A DNA stretch of 64,000 nucleotides from Staphylococcus marylandisciuri (GTDB lineage Bacteria; Bacillota; Bacilli; Staphylococcales; Staphylococcaceae). A model generated the notes under the pieces. The model was given only the letters and a program-made list of their open reading frames with translations, was not told the origin of the DNA and made no database searches. The position numbers and the translations under genes were made by a program. The DNA is taken from positions 1 to 64,000 of the forward strand of contig NZ_JAOPKZ010000010.1 in NCBI RefSeq assembly GCF_025519785.1, in the 5' to 3' direction. Positions within the stretch are counted from its first letter, which is position 1; every line of letters begins with the position of its first letter. Of this stretch, positions 1-9,732 are shown piece after piece.

Positions 1-61
1 CCGAGGCTGAGACGGCACCCTAGGAAAGCGAGCCAATAATACGAAGTATGGAATATGAAGA

Positions 62-104
62 AGCACTCAGATGAAATGAAATAAATCATCTGAGTGCTAT
101 TTTT
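62..104 (+). terminator. Intrinsic-terminator-like hairpin at the left edge
   Basis: A 13-bp perfect inverted repeat (AGCACTCAGATGA at 62-74, complement at 86-98) is followed on the plus strand by ATTTTTTC. It would end a plus-strand transcript entering from outside the window. In the minus direction there is no T tract, so it is a poor terminator for gnd. The first 60 bases resemble the intergenic repeat material seen again near 17380-17430. Confidence 0.6.
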
Positions 105-193
105 TCTGGGATTTATGTCCCAGCCTCATTTCTTCGTATAACGAAGTTGTTACAGAATGACATATTACTTAATGCTCTATACTTAGAATTGGT

Positions 194-1603
194 TTATTTC
201 TCAACCCAGTCAGTATGGAAGACACCTTCTCTATCTTTGCGCTCGTAAGTATGAGCTCCAAAATAATCGCGTTGTGCTTGTATTAAATTAGCAGGTAAAT
301 CTTCAGTTCGGTAGCTATCATAGTAATTTATACTTGCGGAGAATCCTGGAGTCGCAATACCATGTTGAATAGCTGTAGACGCTACTTCTCTCAAAGCACT
401 TTGATAATGAGTAACAATATCTTTGAAGTAAGGGTCAAGTAAGAGATTATCTAAGTTGGCATCATTATCATAAGCTTCTTTTATCTTTTGTAAAAATTGT
501 GCGCGTATGATACACCCCTCACGCCATATCATAGCAAGTTCACCTAACTGTAAATTCCAATCGTTTTCGACGCTAGCTCTTCGCATTTGCGCAAATCCTT
601 GAGCATAAGAGCATATCTTACTCATATAAAGAGCTTTACGGATTTTTTCAAGAAATGCTTTTTTATCGCCGTTAAAAGTAACTTTAGGGCCTTCTAAATG
701 TTTTGAGGCTTTCACGCGTTCTTCTTTGATAGATGAGATAAAGCGCGCGAATACAGATTCAGTTATGATTGTCAGTGGGATACCTAATTCTAACGCGTTG
801 ATAGAAGTCCATTTACCTGTACCTTTTTGGCCGGCGGTGTCTAGTATTTTTTCAACTAGCGGTTCATTTGTTTCCTTATCTATTTTAGTGAAAATATTAC
901 CTGTGATTTCAATTAAATAACTAGATAGCTCCCCACTATTCCACTCGCTGAAGGTATTAGAAATTTCTTCATGAGACATGCCTAATAAATCTTTCATCAT
1001 AATATAACTCTCAGCAATAAGTTGCATGTCCGCGTATTCTATACCATTATGTACCATTTTGACATAATGCCCTGCTCCATTAGGACCTATATAAGACACA
1101 CAAGGCGCGCCATCGTCTGCTTTAGCGGAAATCGAACGCAATATATCTTCCATTTTTTCAAAAGCTTGGCGCTGACCTCCAGGCATGAGGGACGGACCAG
1201 TTAGAGCACCTATTTCTCCACCTGAAACGCCCATACCGATGAAATTAATACCACTTTCAGCTAGATTTCTATTACGACGAATTGTATGTTCGTAATTAGT
1301 GTTACCACCATCGATTAGAATGTCATCATTATCTAATAATGGCAATAATTGATCGATCGTAGTATCTGTAGCTGGCCCTGCTTTAACCATGAGTAAAATT
1401 TTACGTGGTTTTTCTAGTGAGTTTACAAATTCTTCTAAAGAATAGGTAGGGTGAATGTTTTTACCTTGAGACTCTTTAACCATCTCTTCCGTTTTTTCAG
1501 GGGAGCGATTAAAGACTGAAACTCTGTAGCCACGTGATTCAATATTCCACGCTAAATTTTTACCCATCACCGCTAGTCCTACAACTCCAATTTGTTGTGC
1601 CAT
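194..1603 (-). CDS. gnd: 6-phosphogluconate dehydrogenase (decarboxylating)
   Basis: This cytosolic pentose-phosphate enzyme converts 6-phosphogluconate and NADP+ to ribulose-5-phosphate, CO2 and NADPH. The 469-residue product opens with a Rossmann dinucleotide motif (GLAVMG, about residues 9-14). It carries the substrate and catalytic segment [10 protein letters not shown] near residue 185, followed by the large all-helical C-terminal domain. The length matches the family. I start at ATG 1603, behind GAGAGG, because the protein then begins [10 protein letters not shown] as in other staphylococci; twelve further in-frame upstream codons look untranslated. It appears monocistronic, with the next minus-strand gene ending 60 bp upstream. 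Confidence 0.96.
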   Translation of the reverse strand: MAQQIGVVGLAVMGKNLAWNIESRGYRVSVFNRSPEKTEEMVKESQGKNIHPTYSLEEFVNSLEKPRKILLMVKAGPATDTTIDQLLPLLDNDDILIDGGNTNYEHTIRRNRNLAESGINFIGMGVSGGEIGALTGPSLMPGGQRQAFEKMEDILRSISAKADDGAPCVSYIGPNGAGHYVKMVHNGIEYADMQLIAESYIMMKDLLGMSHEEISNTFSEWNSGELSSYLIEITGNIFTKIDKETNEPLVEKILDTAGQKGTGKWTSINALELGIPLTIITESVFARFISSIKEERVKASKHLEGPKVTFNGDKKAFLEKIRKALYMSKICSYAQGFAQMRRASVENDWNLQLGELAMIWREGCIIRAQFLQKIKEAYDNDANLDNLLLDPYFKDIVTHYQSALREVASTAIQHGIATPGFSASINYYDSYRTEDLPANLIQAQRDYFGAHTYERKDREGVFHTDWVEK

Positions 1604-1663
1604 AATACTAACCTCTCTTGTATAAATTTTCGCTCTCATTGTACCATACCTTTAAGGCCTACT

Positions 1664-2800
1664 TCATGCTTTGCAACCAGAACTGTTTAATTCTATAATC
1701 TTTAATATCTGCCCGGTCAACAAATTAAGCGAATCAATAGCAATACGTTCAGATGTAGTATGGATGTTCTCATATCCCACTCCTAAGATAACTGTGGGAA
1801 TGCCTAGAGAATTGAATATACTTCCATCTGATCCTCCTCCAGCTATCACTGTCTTAGGCACTAAATTCAATGACTTAGCAGCTGCCATAGCTAATTGAGT
1901 CACCGGAGCCTCAGGTGATATCTTGAATCCTGGATAGCTAACATTGGATTCAACATCTGCTGAAGTTCCATAATCGTTTGCTGTCTGCTCAAAGATGTTC
2001 TGCATATGATGAGCCTGATTAAGAACCCGACTTTCTTCATGAGAGCGCGTTTCTGCATAAATTTTTACTTTTTCAGCGACTATATTGGTAGCAGTCCCTC
2101 CTTCGAAACGACCTATATTAGCAGTGGTTAGTTCATCGATTTGTCCCAGCTTCATTCTACTAATAGCTTTAGCTGCGATATTAATGGCGCTAATACCTTT
2201 AGTGGGCGTGCTGGCATGAGCGGTTTTCCCATATATAACTGCATTAATTTTGGCTTGATAAGGAGCCCCAATAACAGTCGTGCCAACCGGTTGGCTTGCA
2301 TCAACTGCATACCCGTACTTGGCTTTCAACAGACGGGAATTTAGCACTTTAGCTCCCAGCAAACCACCTTCTTCTGCTACAGTTAGTACAAATTGTACTG
2401 GTCCATGTGGTAGGTCTTGTTCTTGAATAACTTCTATTGTTTCTATTAAAGTAGCAAGTCCTGCTTTATCATCAGCGCCTAACACTGTGGTACCATCCGA
2501 ATAAACATAGCCATCTTCTTTAATAATAGGATTAACATTCTTCCCCGGAACAACTGTATCCATATGACTAGTGAAATAAATTATCTCACAATCTTCGTAA
2601 CCTTCTGTTGAGGGTAAAGTACAAACCAAATTATTAGCACCTAAACCATTCTCTTTTTGCGCTTCATCCTCTTCTATTTCTAATCCTAAGCGGGATAGTT
2701 TTGATTTCAGAAAAGACTGTATTTCAGCTTCATTTCCGGTTTCTGAATTTATTTTAACTAATTCGATAAATGTATTAAGTAATCTCTTGTTATTAATCAA
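1664..2800 (-). CDS. M20 family metallopeptidase, PepT-like
   Basis: This is a 378-residue zinc peptidase of the M20/PepT group, probably a cytosolic tripeptidase or related exopeptidase. Visible features are the metal-binding HMDTV segment, the ADDKAG motif, the EEGGLLGAK catalytic segment, a central dimerisation domain, and a C-terminal GGGSDGS segment. The likely start is TTG at 2800, placed 6 nt behind GGGAGG, giving an LINNKRLL N-terminus. An in-frame TTG at 2815 overlaps that ribosome binding site and is unlikely. The substrate is not determined by the sequence; it could be a general dipeptidase or tripeptidase. It lies 60 bp upstream of gnd with no obvious terminator between them. Confidence 0.85.
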   Translation of the reverse strand: MINNKRLLNTFIELVKINSETGNEAEIQSFLKSKLSRLGLEIEEDEAQKENGLGANNLVCTLPSTEGYEDCEIIYFTSHMDTVVPGKNVNPIIKEDGYVYSDGTTVLGADDKAGLATLIETIEVIQEQDLPHGPVQFVLTVAEEGGLLGAKVLNSRLLKAKYGYAVDASQPVGTTVIGAPYQAKINAVIYGKTAHASTPTKGISAINIAAKAISRMKLGQIDELTTANIGRFEGGTATNIVAEKVKIYAETRSHEESRVLNQAHHMQNIFEQTANDYGTSADVESNVSYPGFKISPEAPVTQLAMAAAKSLNLVPKTVIAGGGSDGSIFNSLGIPTVILGVGYENIHTTSERIAIDSLNLLTGQILKIIELNSSGCKA

Positions 2801-2861
2801 GTAATCGCCTCCCAAAATAGATATAAATTTAGTCTAACTGAATTTGTATGCAAACTACAAT

Positions 2862-2914
2862 GGGAGCGGGACAGAAATCTAAATTGAATAAAAAAGATTT
2901 CTGTCCCAGCCTCT
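2862..2914. repeat. Short intergenic palindrome (GGGAGCGGGAC family, hybrid arms)
   Basis: Arms begin GGGAGCGGGACAGAAATCT and end AGATTTCTGTCCCAGCCTC around an AT-rich loop. The right arm uses the GAGGCTGGGAC variant, so the outer ends pair imperfectly. It sits between the divergently transcribed peptidase and miniprotein genes. Related copies are at 22281, 41596 and 52326. Confidence 0.75.
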
Positions 2915-3000
2915 AATAAGATCGACAAATAATATAAATAAACGTTATATGACGTGCTATAATGAAAGTATAAACATAAATTTATGTGGAGGAACATAGT

Positions 3001-3099
3001 ATGAATAATAAAGTATTTAGAGTCATTATCATAGTAATGCTCATTGCTGTGATACTCGCGTTGTTACTTACAAGTTTAGTCCCTTTAGTGGGTAGTTAG
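3001..3099 (+). CDS. Prli42/DUF4044-like single-pass membrane miniprotein
   Basis: This 32-residue ORF is preceded by a strong GGAGG ribosome binding site and by a TATAAT -10 element at 2958-2963. It has a basic N-terminus (MNNKVFRV) and one hydrophobic helix spanning about residues 8-29. Size, topology and the NKxxR start resemble the Prli42/DUF4044 miniproteins, which anchor the stressosome to the membrane in Listeria. The family assignment is from memory of the pattern and the stressosome role is inference; most staphylococci lack a complete stressosome. It forms its own short plus-strand transcription unit closed by the terminator at 3110-3171. Confidence 0.7.
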   Translation: MNNKVFRVIIIVMLIAVILALLLTSLVPLVGS

Positions 3100-3109
3100 A
3101 TAATAAAAA

Positions 3110-3171
3110 GGACGAGGTCATAAACATTGATTTAGCGATAATAGCTTAACTCAATGTTTATGGTCTCGTCC
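3110..3171. terminator. Convergent terminator, 21-bp stem
   Basis: GGACGAGGTCATAAACATTGA (3110-3130) pairs with 3151-3171 over 21 bp with two G-T wobbles and a 20-nt loop. CTCTTTT follows on the plus strand, and AATAAAAA precedes it, which reads as T-rich on the minus strand. It therefore serves the miniprotein gene from one side and the exporter-family gene from the other. Confidence 0.85.
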
Positions 3172-3176
3172 CTCTT

Positions 3177-4169
3177 TTAAGAATTTTTAACATCGTTATG
3201 CATGCGTAGTGAGCCAAACTGGGATTTGATATTTAAATAAGCTTCCAATTCGTATAATATTTGCATAATACTAGCACGTGTTTCAAGTTCATCATGGGTC
3301 GTAGGTAAATCAGCTGATTTAATATGCAAACGAATTTGGTATAAAGAATGTAATCTGAGAGCAGTATAGTCATTGCTATTTACGTTAAGAGCAATTTCAG
3401 CCATCAATTCAGATAGTTCCTCTAAAGAATCATCACGAGTCACAATATGGTCTAACAGGTTAAAAATCCTCTTTAATAAATCAAGTTGCTCCTCGCGCAT
3501 ATCAAAGTAGTGATAGTATGAATTCTCATTTCTAACGAAGTGATTCTTAACATCTCTAAAAGCAAATGATTTAGCTTTTTTAATAACAAGTTGTAACTGT
3601 TCGATTTGCTTATCTATATATTTAGAGCGATCTCTTTCTTTCAACTGAGAACTAAAACCTTCGAAGATTTGAGCGAAACGGTCCTCAACATCCACCTTAT
3701 ACTTATTTAAGCCAGCGTCCATGCTAGGCATGATCAGATTCATTAGAAAAGCGATTCCTAAACCTACACACAAGAGTAAGATTTCATTTATAAATAAGTG
3801 TATATCAATAGTCTTGGCATTAAAAACGTGTAGAAGGATGACACAACTAGTTATGACCCCTTCTTGTACTTTAAATACAACAGTTAAAGGTATAAAAAGT
3901 AGAACGATGAGACCGACTACTAGAGCATGTTGGCCAAGCAAACCAAACGCAGACATACCAATCAACAATATCATTAAACAGGATACAAACCTAGAGAAGA
4001 TCGCTTGCACAGAATGTATTTTAGTATGCTTAATACATAACACTACTAAAATGGCACTAGAAGCAAAATTATCTAATCCGAGCCATTTAGCGATAATAAT
4101 GCCTAGCGCCATACCAATTGCCGTCTTAATCGTTCTAAACCCTATTCGGTAAGGATTTAAACTCAACAT
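3177..4169 (-). CDS. Aromatic acid exporter family (ArAE/DUF939) membrane protein
   Basis: The product has 330 residues. The N-terminal half, about residues 10-145, contains several hydrophobic segments consistent with a short FUSC/ArAE-type membrane domain. The C-terminal half is a cytosolic, charged, helix-rich region rich in Leu, Glu and Lys. The architecture matches the Gram-positive ArAE_1/DUF939 proteins, for which transport of aromatic acids is presumed by homology; no substrate can be read from the sequence. It starts at ATG 4169, 11 bp downstream of the bacilliredoxin gene, so the two may be cotranscribed. Confidence 0.75.
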   Translation of the reverse strand: MLSLNPYRIGFRTIKTAIGMALGIIIAKWLGLDNFASSAILVVLCIKHTKIHSVQAIFSRFVSCLMILLIGMSAFGLLGQHALVVGLIVLLFIPLTVVFKVQEGVITSCVILLHVFNAKTIDIHLFINEILLLCVGLGIAFLMNLIMPSMDAGLNKYKVDVEDRFAQIFEGFSSQLKERDRSKYIDKQIEQLQLVIKKAKSFAFRDVKNHFVRNENSYYHYFDMREEQLDLLKRIFNLLDHIVTRDDSLEELSELMAEIALNVNSNDYTALRLHSLYQIRLHIKSADLPTTHDELETRASIMQILYELEAYLNIKSQFGSLRMHNDVKNS

Positions 4170-4180
4170 TTTGAGTTCCC

Positions 4181-4618
4181 CTATCTTTCCGCACAGTATT
4201 CATCGAAAAGATTTTGTAGCTGTGTGATAACATCCATAACTTCATGTCCTTCTATTTGATGTCGTTCTATCATAGCTTTTACTTCTCCATCTTTCACGAG
4301 GCCAAATGAAGGGCTTGATGGTGGATAACCTTCAAAATACTCTCGTGCTTGTTGAGTAGCTTCTTTATCTTGACCAGCGAATACTGTTACCAATCGGTCA
4401 GGTAGTTTATCGAAGTGTAAAGCATGTGAAGCGGCTGGTCTAGCTATACCGCCAGCACAACCACAAACAGAATTAACCATTACAAGCGTTGTACCTTTTT
4501 GGTTGAGCACCTGATCAACTTCATCTGCAGTGGTTAGTTGTTCATAACCAGCTTCTTCAATTTCATTACGAGCTTGTTCTACTACATCATTCATATATAA
4601 ATCAAAATTTAAATCCAT
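4181..4618 (-). CDS. Bacilliredoxin BrxA/BrxB family (YphP/YqiW)
   Basis: This is a 145-residue thioredoxin-fold protein with the diagnostic CGC motif at residues 52-54 (NSVCGCAGG). Bacilliredoxins remove bacillithiol from S-bacillithiolated proteins in the cytosol after oxidative stress. Length and the motif followed by ARPA are typical. The sequence does not say whether it is BrxA or BrxB; its position beside the bkd operon is the BrxB/YqiW location in Bacillus. The start at ATG 4618 has GGAGG a few bases upstream. Confidence 0.9.
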   Translation of the reverse strand: MDLNFDLYMNDVVEQARNEIEEAGYEQLTTADEVDQVLNQKGTTLVMVNSVCGCAGGIARPAASHALHFDKLPDRLVTVFAGQDKEATQQAREYFEGYPPSSPSFGLVKDGEVKAMIERHQIEGHEVMDVITQLQNLFDEYCAER

Positions 4619-4693
4619 TCAATCAGCCTCCGTTGCAGTTTCATATACATATTCTACTAACTCATTAAGCAATCATCAATAAACATGTTTGTA

Positions 4694-5986
4694 TTAATAA
4701 ATACTCGTCTGGTTAATTGAATAGCTTTCGATCTTATCCTTTATCATTTGCATAAAACGACCAGCTAGTAGACCGTCGAGTATACGATGGTCTATGGATA
4801 AACAAAGGTTTACCATATGGCGAATTGCTATCATATCATCGATTACTACCGGTTTCTTAACGATAGATTCTACTTGTAATATTGCCGCCTGTGGGTGATT
4901 GATGATACCCATTGAAGATATAGAGCCAAATGTACCTGTACTATTAACCGTAAAGGTGCCTCCCTTCATATCTTCAGAAGTGAGTTCATTATTGCGTGCT
5001 TTATTAGCTAAGTCATTGATTTCTTTAGCTATACCTTTAATCGATTTCTCGTCAGCGTGTTTAATGACCGGCACATACAATTTATTTTCATCCGCCACCG
5101 CTATAGAAATATTGATGTCTTTATTAACTTTGATTTCATCCTCATGCCAGCTACTATTAAGCATTGGATATGATTTAAGTGTTTCGGCCACTGCTTTTAT
5201 AAAGAAAGCAAAATAGGTTAGATTAAAGCCTTCGTTGTGCTTGAAAGTGTCTTTATAGTGATTTCTAGTTTGCACAAGTTGCGTTGCATCAGCTTCAACC
5301 ATCATCCAAGCATGAGGAATTTCAGTAGAACTTTTAACCATATTCTGGGCAATCTGTTTACGGATGCCAGTGACTGGTATAGAGTCTCCACCTTCAGATA
5401 TATGAACGTCCTCCTTCTTATCCGTAGTGGAATCAAATTGAGTTTGCTTGTCTGATGAATCTTGATTTGAGGATTGCGAAATTAATTTCTGAATGTCTTT
5501 TTTAGTAACCCGTCCTTCAAAGCCGGTACCGACCACCTCGGATAAATTGATGTTATGTTCACTCGCCAATCTAAAGACGACTGGCGAATATCTTCCATTA
5601 TTTTTAGGTTGAGAAGTTTCTACATCATTATTATTAAAAGTATTTTTTCTTAAATTATCATAGCTAGTTGAATCTTCTTGTTCATCGCGCTGAGTATGTG
5701 AGGATTGATTATCTTTTTCTTCCGTAATCTCAGCGTTAGAATGAGTAACCTCTTCTTCAGTGTCTAAATGACAAATGACACTTCCTACTTTAACGGTATC
5801 GCCTTCGCCTACAACAATAGAGGTGATCGTTCCAGCATGAGTTGAGGGGACTTCAGCTGTAACTTTATCTGTAATTACTTCACAGATCGGGTCATACTCT
5901 TCTACTTGTTCTCCCTCTGCTACAAGCCATTGTTCAATTGTGCCTTCATGCACGCTTTCACCTAACTTAGGCATTTTAAGTTCCAT
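4694..5986 (-). CDS. bkdB: Branched-chain 2-oxoacid dehydrogenase E2 (lipoamide acyltransferase)
   Basis: This is the E2 core of the BCKDH complex. It transfers branched acyl groups from lipoamide to CoA, supplying primers for iso and anteiso fatty acids. An N-terminal lipoyl domain spans residues 1-77, with the lipoyl lysine at K41 (DKVTAEV). It is followed by a Gln/Asn/Ser-rich linker at about 80-130, a peripheral-subunit-binding domain at about 132-170 (VGTGFEGRVTKKDI), and a catalytic domain with HRILDG (H400, D404). The linker is polar rather than Ala/Pro-rich. It is last in lpdA-bkdAA-bkdAB-bkdB, 12 bp after bkdAB. It needs LipM-derived lipoyl groups. Confidence 0.94.
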   Translation of the reverse strand: MELKMPKLGESVHEGTIEQWLVAEGEQVEEYDPICEVITDKVTAEVPSTHAGTITSIVVGEGDTVKVGSVICHLDTEEEVTHSNAEITEEKDNQSSHTQRDEQEDSTSYDNLRKNTFNNNDVETSQPKNNGRYSPVVFRLASEHNINLSEVVGTGFEGRVTKKDIQKLISQSSNQDSSDKQTQFDSTTDKKEDVHISEGGDSIPVTGIRKQIAQNMVKSSTEIPHAWMMVEADATQLVQTRNHYKDTFKHNEGFNLTYFAFFIKAVAETLKSYPMLNSSWHEDEIKVNKDINISIAVADENKLYVPVIKHADEKSIKGIAKEINDLANKARNNELTSEDMKGGTFTVNSTGTFGSISSMGIINHPQAAILQVESIVKKPVVIDDMIAIRHMVNLCLSIDHRILDGLLAGRFMQMIKDKIESYSINQTSIY

Positions 5987-5998
5987 CGTTGAACCTCC

Positions 5999-6982
5999 TT
6001 AGAATTCTGCTAACTCACGCATTTTTTTCTTAATCTTATCTGGATTGATCATAAACTCATCTTCAAGGGGTGGAGAAAAAGGCATTGAAGGCACGTCAGG
6101 ACCAGCTAATCTCATTATGGGAGCGTCTAAGTCAAAGAGACAATGCTCAGCAATAATTGCAGACACTTCAGACATCACACTACCTTCTAAATTGTCTTCG
6201 GTAACTAATAAAATTTTACCAGTATTTTTAGCACGCTGAATGATCGTCTCTTTATCTAATGGGTAAACTGTTCTTAAGTCCACTACTTCTATACTGATTC
6301 CTTCTTCTTCAAGAGCATCAGCGGCTTGAATGCTATAATTAACGCAGAGACCATATGTAAAAACTGTTAAATCCTCGCCATGTCGTTTGATGTCTGCTTT
6401 GCCCAGCGGTACTGTGTAGTACTCCTCAGGGACTTCCTCTTTTAACAGTCGATATGCTTTCTTGTGTTCAAAGTATAGCACTGGATCATTTGACTCAATA
6501 GAAGAAAGTAACAAACCTTTCGCATCATAAGGAGAGGAAGGTATGACGACTGTGAGTCCTGGAGTTGACGCGAAGACACTTTCAATACTTTGAGAATGAT
6601 ACAATGCACCATGTATGCCCCCTCCGAAAGGAGAACGCACTGTAATTGGGGATTGCCAATCATTATTAGAGCGGTACCGTATTTTAGCTGCTTCACTCAT
6701 TATTTGATTAGTAGCTGGCAGTATATATTCTGCGAATTGAATTTCTGCTACAGGTCTTTTACCTAACATAGCAGCGCCAATAGCCGTCCCCACTATATTT
6801 GACTCTGCTAATGGAGTGTCAATAACACGTTCTATGCCGAATTTCTCTTGTAGACCCGACGTAACACCAAAAACGCCGCCTTTTTTACCGACATCTTCGC
6901 CCAATATAAATACGTTATTATCTTTTTCCATTGCTTGTTCTAGAGCTTGATGTATAGCCTCTAAATAGGATAGTTTACTCAT
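5999..6982 (-). CDS. bkdAB: Branched-chain 2-oxoacid dehydrogenase E1 beta
   Basis: This 327-residue E1 beta subunit pairs with BkdAA to decarboxylate the 2-oxoacids of Val, Leu and Ile using thiamine diphosphate. The transketolase pyrimidine-binding domain includes GEDVGKKGGVFGVT near residues 28-41 and FAEYILPATNQ near 83-93. The C-terminal transketolase domain starts near residue 195 (LTVFTYG). Its start codon overlaps the stop of bkdAA (TGATG), indicating translational coupling. The length is that of the family. Confidence 0.95.
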   Translation of the reverse strand: MSKLSYLEAIHQALEQAMEKDNNVFILGEDVGKKGGVFGVTSGLQEKFGIERVIDTPLAESNIVGTAIGAAMLGKRPVAEIQFAEYILPATNQIMSEAAKIRYRSNNDWQSPITVRSPFGGGIHGALYHSQSIESVFASTPGLTVVIPSSPYDAKGLLLSSIESNDPVLYFEHKKAYRLLKEEVPEEYYTVPLGKADIKRHGEDLTVFTYGLCVNYSIQAADALEEEGISIEVVDLRTVYPLDKETIIQRAKNTGKILLVTEDNLEGSVMSEVSAIIAEHCLFDLDAPIMRLAGPDVPSMPFSPPLEDEFMINPDKIKKKMRELAEF

Positions 6983-7974
6983 CAGATAGAGCTCCTTTCG
7001 TCATAGACATGTGTATAGGTTTCTTGGGCGTCTGGATAAGGCGCTTTTTCAGCTTCTTTGGTTGCTTGGTTAACAATACTCTTATGTTCCTTCTCCAAGT
7101 CAGCCAACCACTCTTCGCTAATCATATTATGTTCTAATAAATAGTTTTTAAACCTTATATTGCAATCCAAATCTTTAAGACCATCACGTACCTCTTGAGA
7201 TCTATATTTGTCATCATCGTCAGAAGAGTGAGGCGTCATGCGTGTACACAGAGCTTCGATGAGGGTAGAGCCTTCCCCTTTAATAGCGCGCTCTCTTGCT
7301 TCTTTCATTGCTTTATACATTGCAATGGGATCGTTGCCATCTACTTGCTCCCCATGGATACCGTAGCCAAGCGCACGATCTGATAGTTTTTCAGCGCTGT
7401 ATTGCAAATTATCAGGCACTGAAATGGCGTATTTATTATTTTCGATAACGCAGATGAATGGGAGTTTATGAACTCCAGCAAAGTTTAGACCTTCGTGGAA
7501 ATCACCTTGATTGGAACTTCCTTCTCCAACAGTGGTGATAGCAATATTAGATTTTCGATCCATCTTTAAGGATAAAGCTGCTCCTACTGCATGTAATATT
7601 TGAGTTCCTACTGGCGAACTTTGAGATAATATACCCAAGGACTTCTGACTGAAATGAGAAGGCATTTGCTTACCACCAGAATTGATGTCATCCCTTTTAC
7701 CGAAGGCAGAAAGCATCGTATCTAATGGTGTCATACCTAGATAGGTAACGAATGCTAAATCACGATAATAAGGGGAAGATATGTCCCCTTCTTTCATAGC
7801 GTACGCCATACCTATTTGTGTAGCTTCTTGTCCTTGACAACTTATAACGAAAGGGATCTTACCTGCTCGATTTAATAGCCACATTCTTTCATCAATTTTT
7901 CGACCTAAATCCATCCACTTATACATTGTTTTTAAGTCTTCTTCGCTTAGCCCTACACTTTTGTAGTCTATCAT
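6982..7974 (-). CDS. bkdAA: Branched-chain 2-oxoacid dehydrogenase E1 alpha
   Basis: This 330-residue thiamine-diphosphate-binding E1 alpha subunit carries the cofactor segment GEGSSNQGDFHEGLNFAG ending in ENNKYA. A second characteristic stretch is CTRMTPHSSDDDDKYR. I start at ATG 7974, nine bases after GAAGGAGG, giving MIDYKSVGLS; an upstream in-frame extension would overlap lpdA and lacks a ribosome site. The gene lies 13 bp after lpdA and is coupled to bkdAB. Confidence 0.94.
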   Translation of the reverse strand: MIDYKSVGLSEEDLKTMYKWMDLGRKIDERMWLLNRAGKIPFVISCQGQEATQIGMAYAMKEGDISSPYYRDLAFVTYLGMTPLDTMLSAFGKRDDINSGGKQMPSHFSQKSLGILSQSSPVGTQILHAVGAALSLKMDRKSNIAITTVGEGSSNQGDFHEGLNFAGVHKLPFICVIENNKYAISVPDNLQYSAEKLSDRALGYGIHGEQVDGNDPIAMYKAMKEARERAIKGEGSTLIEALCTRMTPHSSDDDDKYRSQEVRDGLKDLDCNIRFKNYLLEHNMISEEWLADLEKEHKSIVNQATKEAEKAPYPDAQETYTHVYDERSSI

Positions 7975-7987
7975 CGGTTTTCCTCCT

Positions 7988-9409
7988 TCAGATATGGATT
8001 GCTCTCTTTTCAATGTTTAAACCTAACTCACTCAATACTTCTGAGAGTGATGGATGAGCATGTGTAGTTAACCCTAATTCCAGTGCAGAACCATTCATAA
8101 ACGATAACAGTGAAATTTCATTGATAAGTTCGGTTACGTGAGGTCCAATCATTGCTATACCAAGAATTTCTTTATCTGTCGCATTATAGACTACTTCGCA
8201 GAAAGCGCTTTGTAGATCCAAACTCTCAATAACTGCTTTACCGATAGCTCTAAAAGGAACCTTTGCAGTTTTAACTTCATATCCTTGTTTTTTTGCTTCT
8301 TCATATGTTAATCCGATCGCTGCCATTTCAGGCGCTGTATAAATACAACGCGGCATTTGTGAGTAATTCACTGATAGCGGTGAAGCGTCAAACATATGTT
8401 CAACAGCTGTGATAGCTTCTTTGCTACCTACATGAGCAAGTTGTAACTGTCCAATACAATCACCAGCTGCATAGATGTGATTATCTGCTGTTTGCTGGTA
8501 ATCATTCACTTTAATAAAGCCTTGCTCATCCGTTGAAATATGAGTGTTTTGCAAACCGATGTCAGCTGTATTCGGTTGTCTTCCTATAGCAACTAGACAT
8601 TTGTCAAATACTTGAGGTTCTTCATTGATATATATTTCAATGCTTTGGTCTTTAACAATTACATCATCTTCAGTGAGTTTCGTATTTTCAATTATCGTAA
8701 CGCCTTTATCTTCGAGAGCGCGTTTTAGTGATCTTGCTATCGTGTTACTTTCACTAGGCAGGATACGCTCGCATGCTTCAATAACGGTTACATCTACTTG
8801 TAAGTCGTTGAGTAATGAAGCAAATTCTAAACCAATTACGCCTCCCCCAATGATGACTATGGACTGAGGTAACTGTTGTAAATTGAGAAGGTCATCACTT
8901 GATAACACTGTTGTATGATCAAATGGAATAAACGGCAAAGCAGTTGGCTTAGACCCTGTGGAAATAAGTACATAATCATTCGGTATCAACGTTGAATCGC
9001 CATCTTCATATTCCACTGAAATCGTACCGCTTCTAGGAGAAAATATAGATGGTCCAAGTATTCTTCCATATCCATTAAATACATCGATGGCGTTATTATT
9101 CATTAATTGCTCAATGCCTCGAAACATTTGTTGTACTATTTCTTCTTTCCTAGCCATCATCTTTTGGAAGCTAAAATTAAATTCATTGACATTAACGCCG
9201 AAATCAGTAGCGTTTTTAACAGTTGTAGCCACTTCTGCTGATTTGAGAAGTGCTTTCGTAGGTATACAACCTTTATGTAAACAAGTCCCACCTAGTAAGT
9301 CATTTTCAACGAGAGCAACTTTCTTACCAAGTTGCGATGCTCTGATAGCAGCCACGTAACCAGCAGTTCCGCCGCCTAATACTACTAAATCATATTGTTC
9401 TTCTGCCAT
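7988..9409 (-). CDS. lpdA: Dihydrolipoyl dehydrogenase E3 of the BCKDH complex
   Basis: This 473-residue FAD/NAD disulfide oxidoreductase reoxidises the lipoyl groups of E2. It contains the N-terminal FAD motif GGGTAGYVAA and the redox disulfide GTCLHKGCIP (C43, C48). A second GxGxxG motif follows for NAD (IIGGGVIGLEFAS), and the dimerisation domain contains the HAHPSLSE active-site His-Glu pair. It is the first gene of the bkd operon, with a TTGGAGAA ribosome site. The ptb and buk genes that precede it in Bacillus are absent here. Confidence 0.95.
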   Translation of the reverse strand: MAEEQYDLVVLGGGTAGYVAAIRASQLGKKVALVENDLLGGTCLHKGCIPTKALLKSAEVATTVKNATDFGVNVNEFNFSFQKMMARKEEIVQQMFRGIEQLMNNNAIDVFNGYGRILGPSIFSPRSGTISVEYEDGDSTLIPNDYVLISTGSKPTALPFIPFDHTTVLSSDDLLNLQQLPQSIVIIGGGVIGLEFASLLNDLQVDVTVIEACERILPSESNTIARSLKRALEDKGVTIIENTKLTEDDVIVKDQSIEIYINEEPQVFDKCLVAIGRQPNTADIGLQNTHISTDEQGFIKVNDYQQTADNHIYAAGDCIGQLQLAHVGSKEAITAVEHMFDASPLSVNYSQMPRCIYTAPEMAAIGLTYEEAKKQGYEVKTAKVPFRAIGKAVIESLDLQSAFCEVVYNATDKEILGIAMIGPHVTELINEISLLSFMNGSALELGLTTHAHPSLSEVLSELGLNIEKRAIHI

Positions 9410-9691
9410 AACAGTTCTCCAATCTAATAAATTAGCAATGAGTGATTAAAAATCAATAAAGTTGAATATAATTTATACGTTTTCTTAGCGATATCTATTT
9501 AAGACTCACTACTATTCTAAATAAACTCGGAAGTTCTTTTTCACTCTTATAGAGCTTGAACCTTTAAAAAACGTCTAACAATGTCTTATGTAAGTTTAAT
9601 CAAAGATATTAGAACTAATAATCATATTTATTTTACAATATAAAGTAATAATATAAAATTATTAAAGCTTATAAATTCCATTTATGATATA

Positions 9692-9732
9692 AGAGCGGAA
9701 CACATTTAAAATAAAAATAGTCGTCCCGCTCT
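9692..9732. repeat. Intergenic palindrome downstream of recN
   Basis: AGAGCGGAAC (9692-9701) pairs with GTCCCGCTCT (9723-9732), with one wobble. It lies in the 354-bp gap 9410-9763 between recN and lpdA. The gap is AT-rich and shows no ORF that I can support. The arms resemble the GGGAGCGGGAC repeat family. T tracts on both sides are weak, so termination is uncertain. Confidence 0.6.

Noticed and set aside
726-920. Plus-strand open frames opposite gnd, lpdA, phoH, pbp3 and other genes
   Set aside because: They lie wholly inside well-supported minus-strand genes, lack ribosome sites, and have the composition of antisense shadows.
6442-6696. Second minus-strand frame inside bkdAB
   Set aside because: Frame +1 of a gene whose own frame encodes a full E1 beta; no ribosome site.
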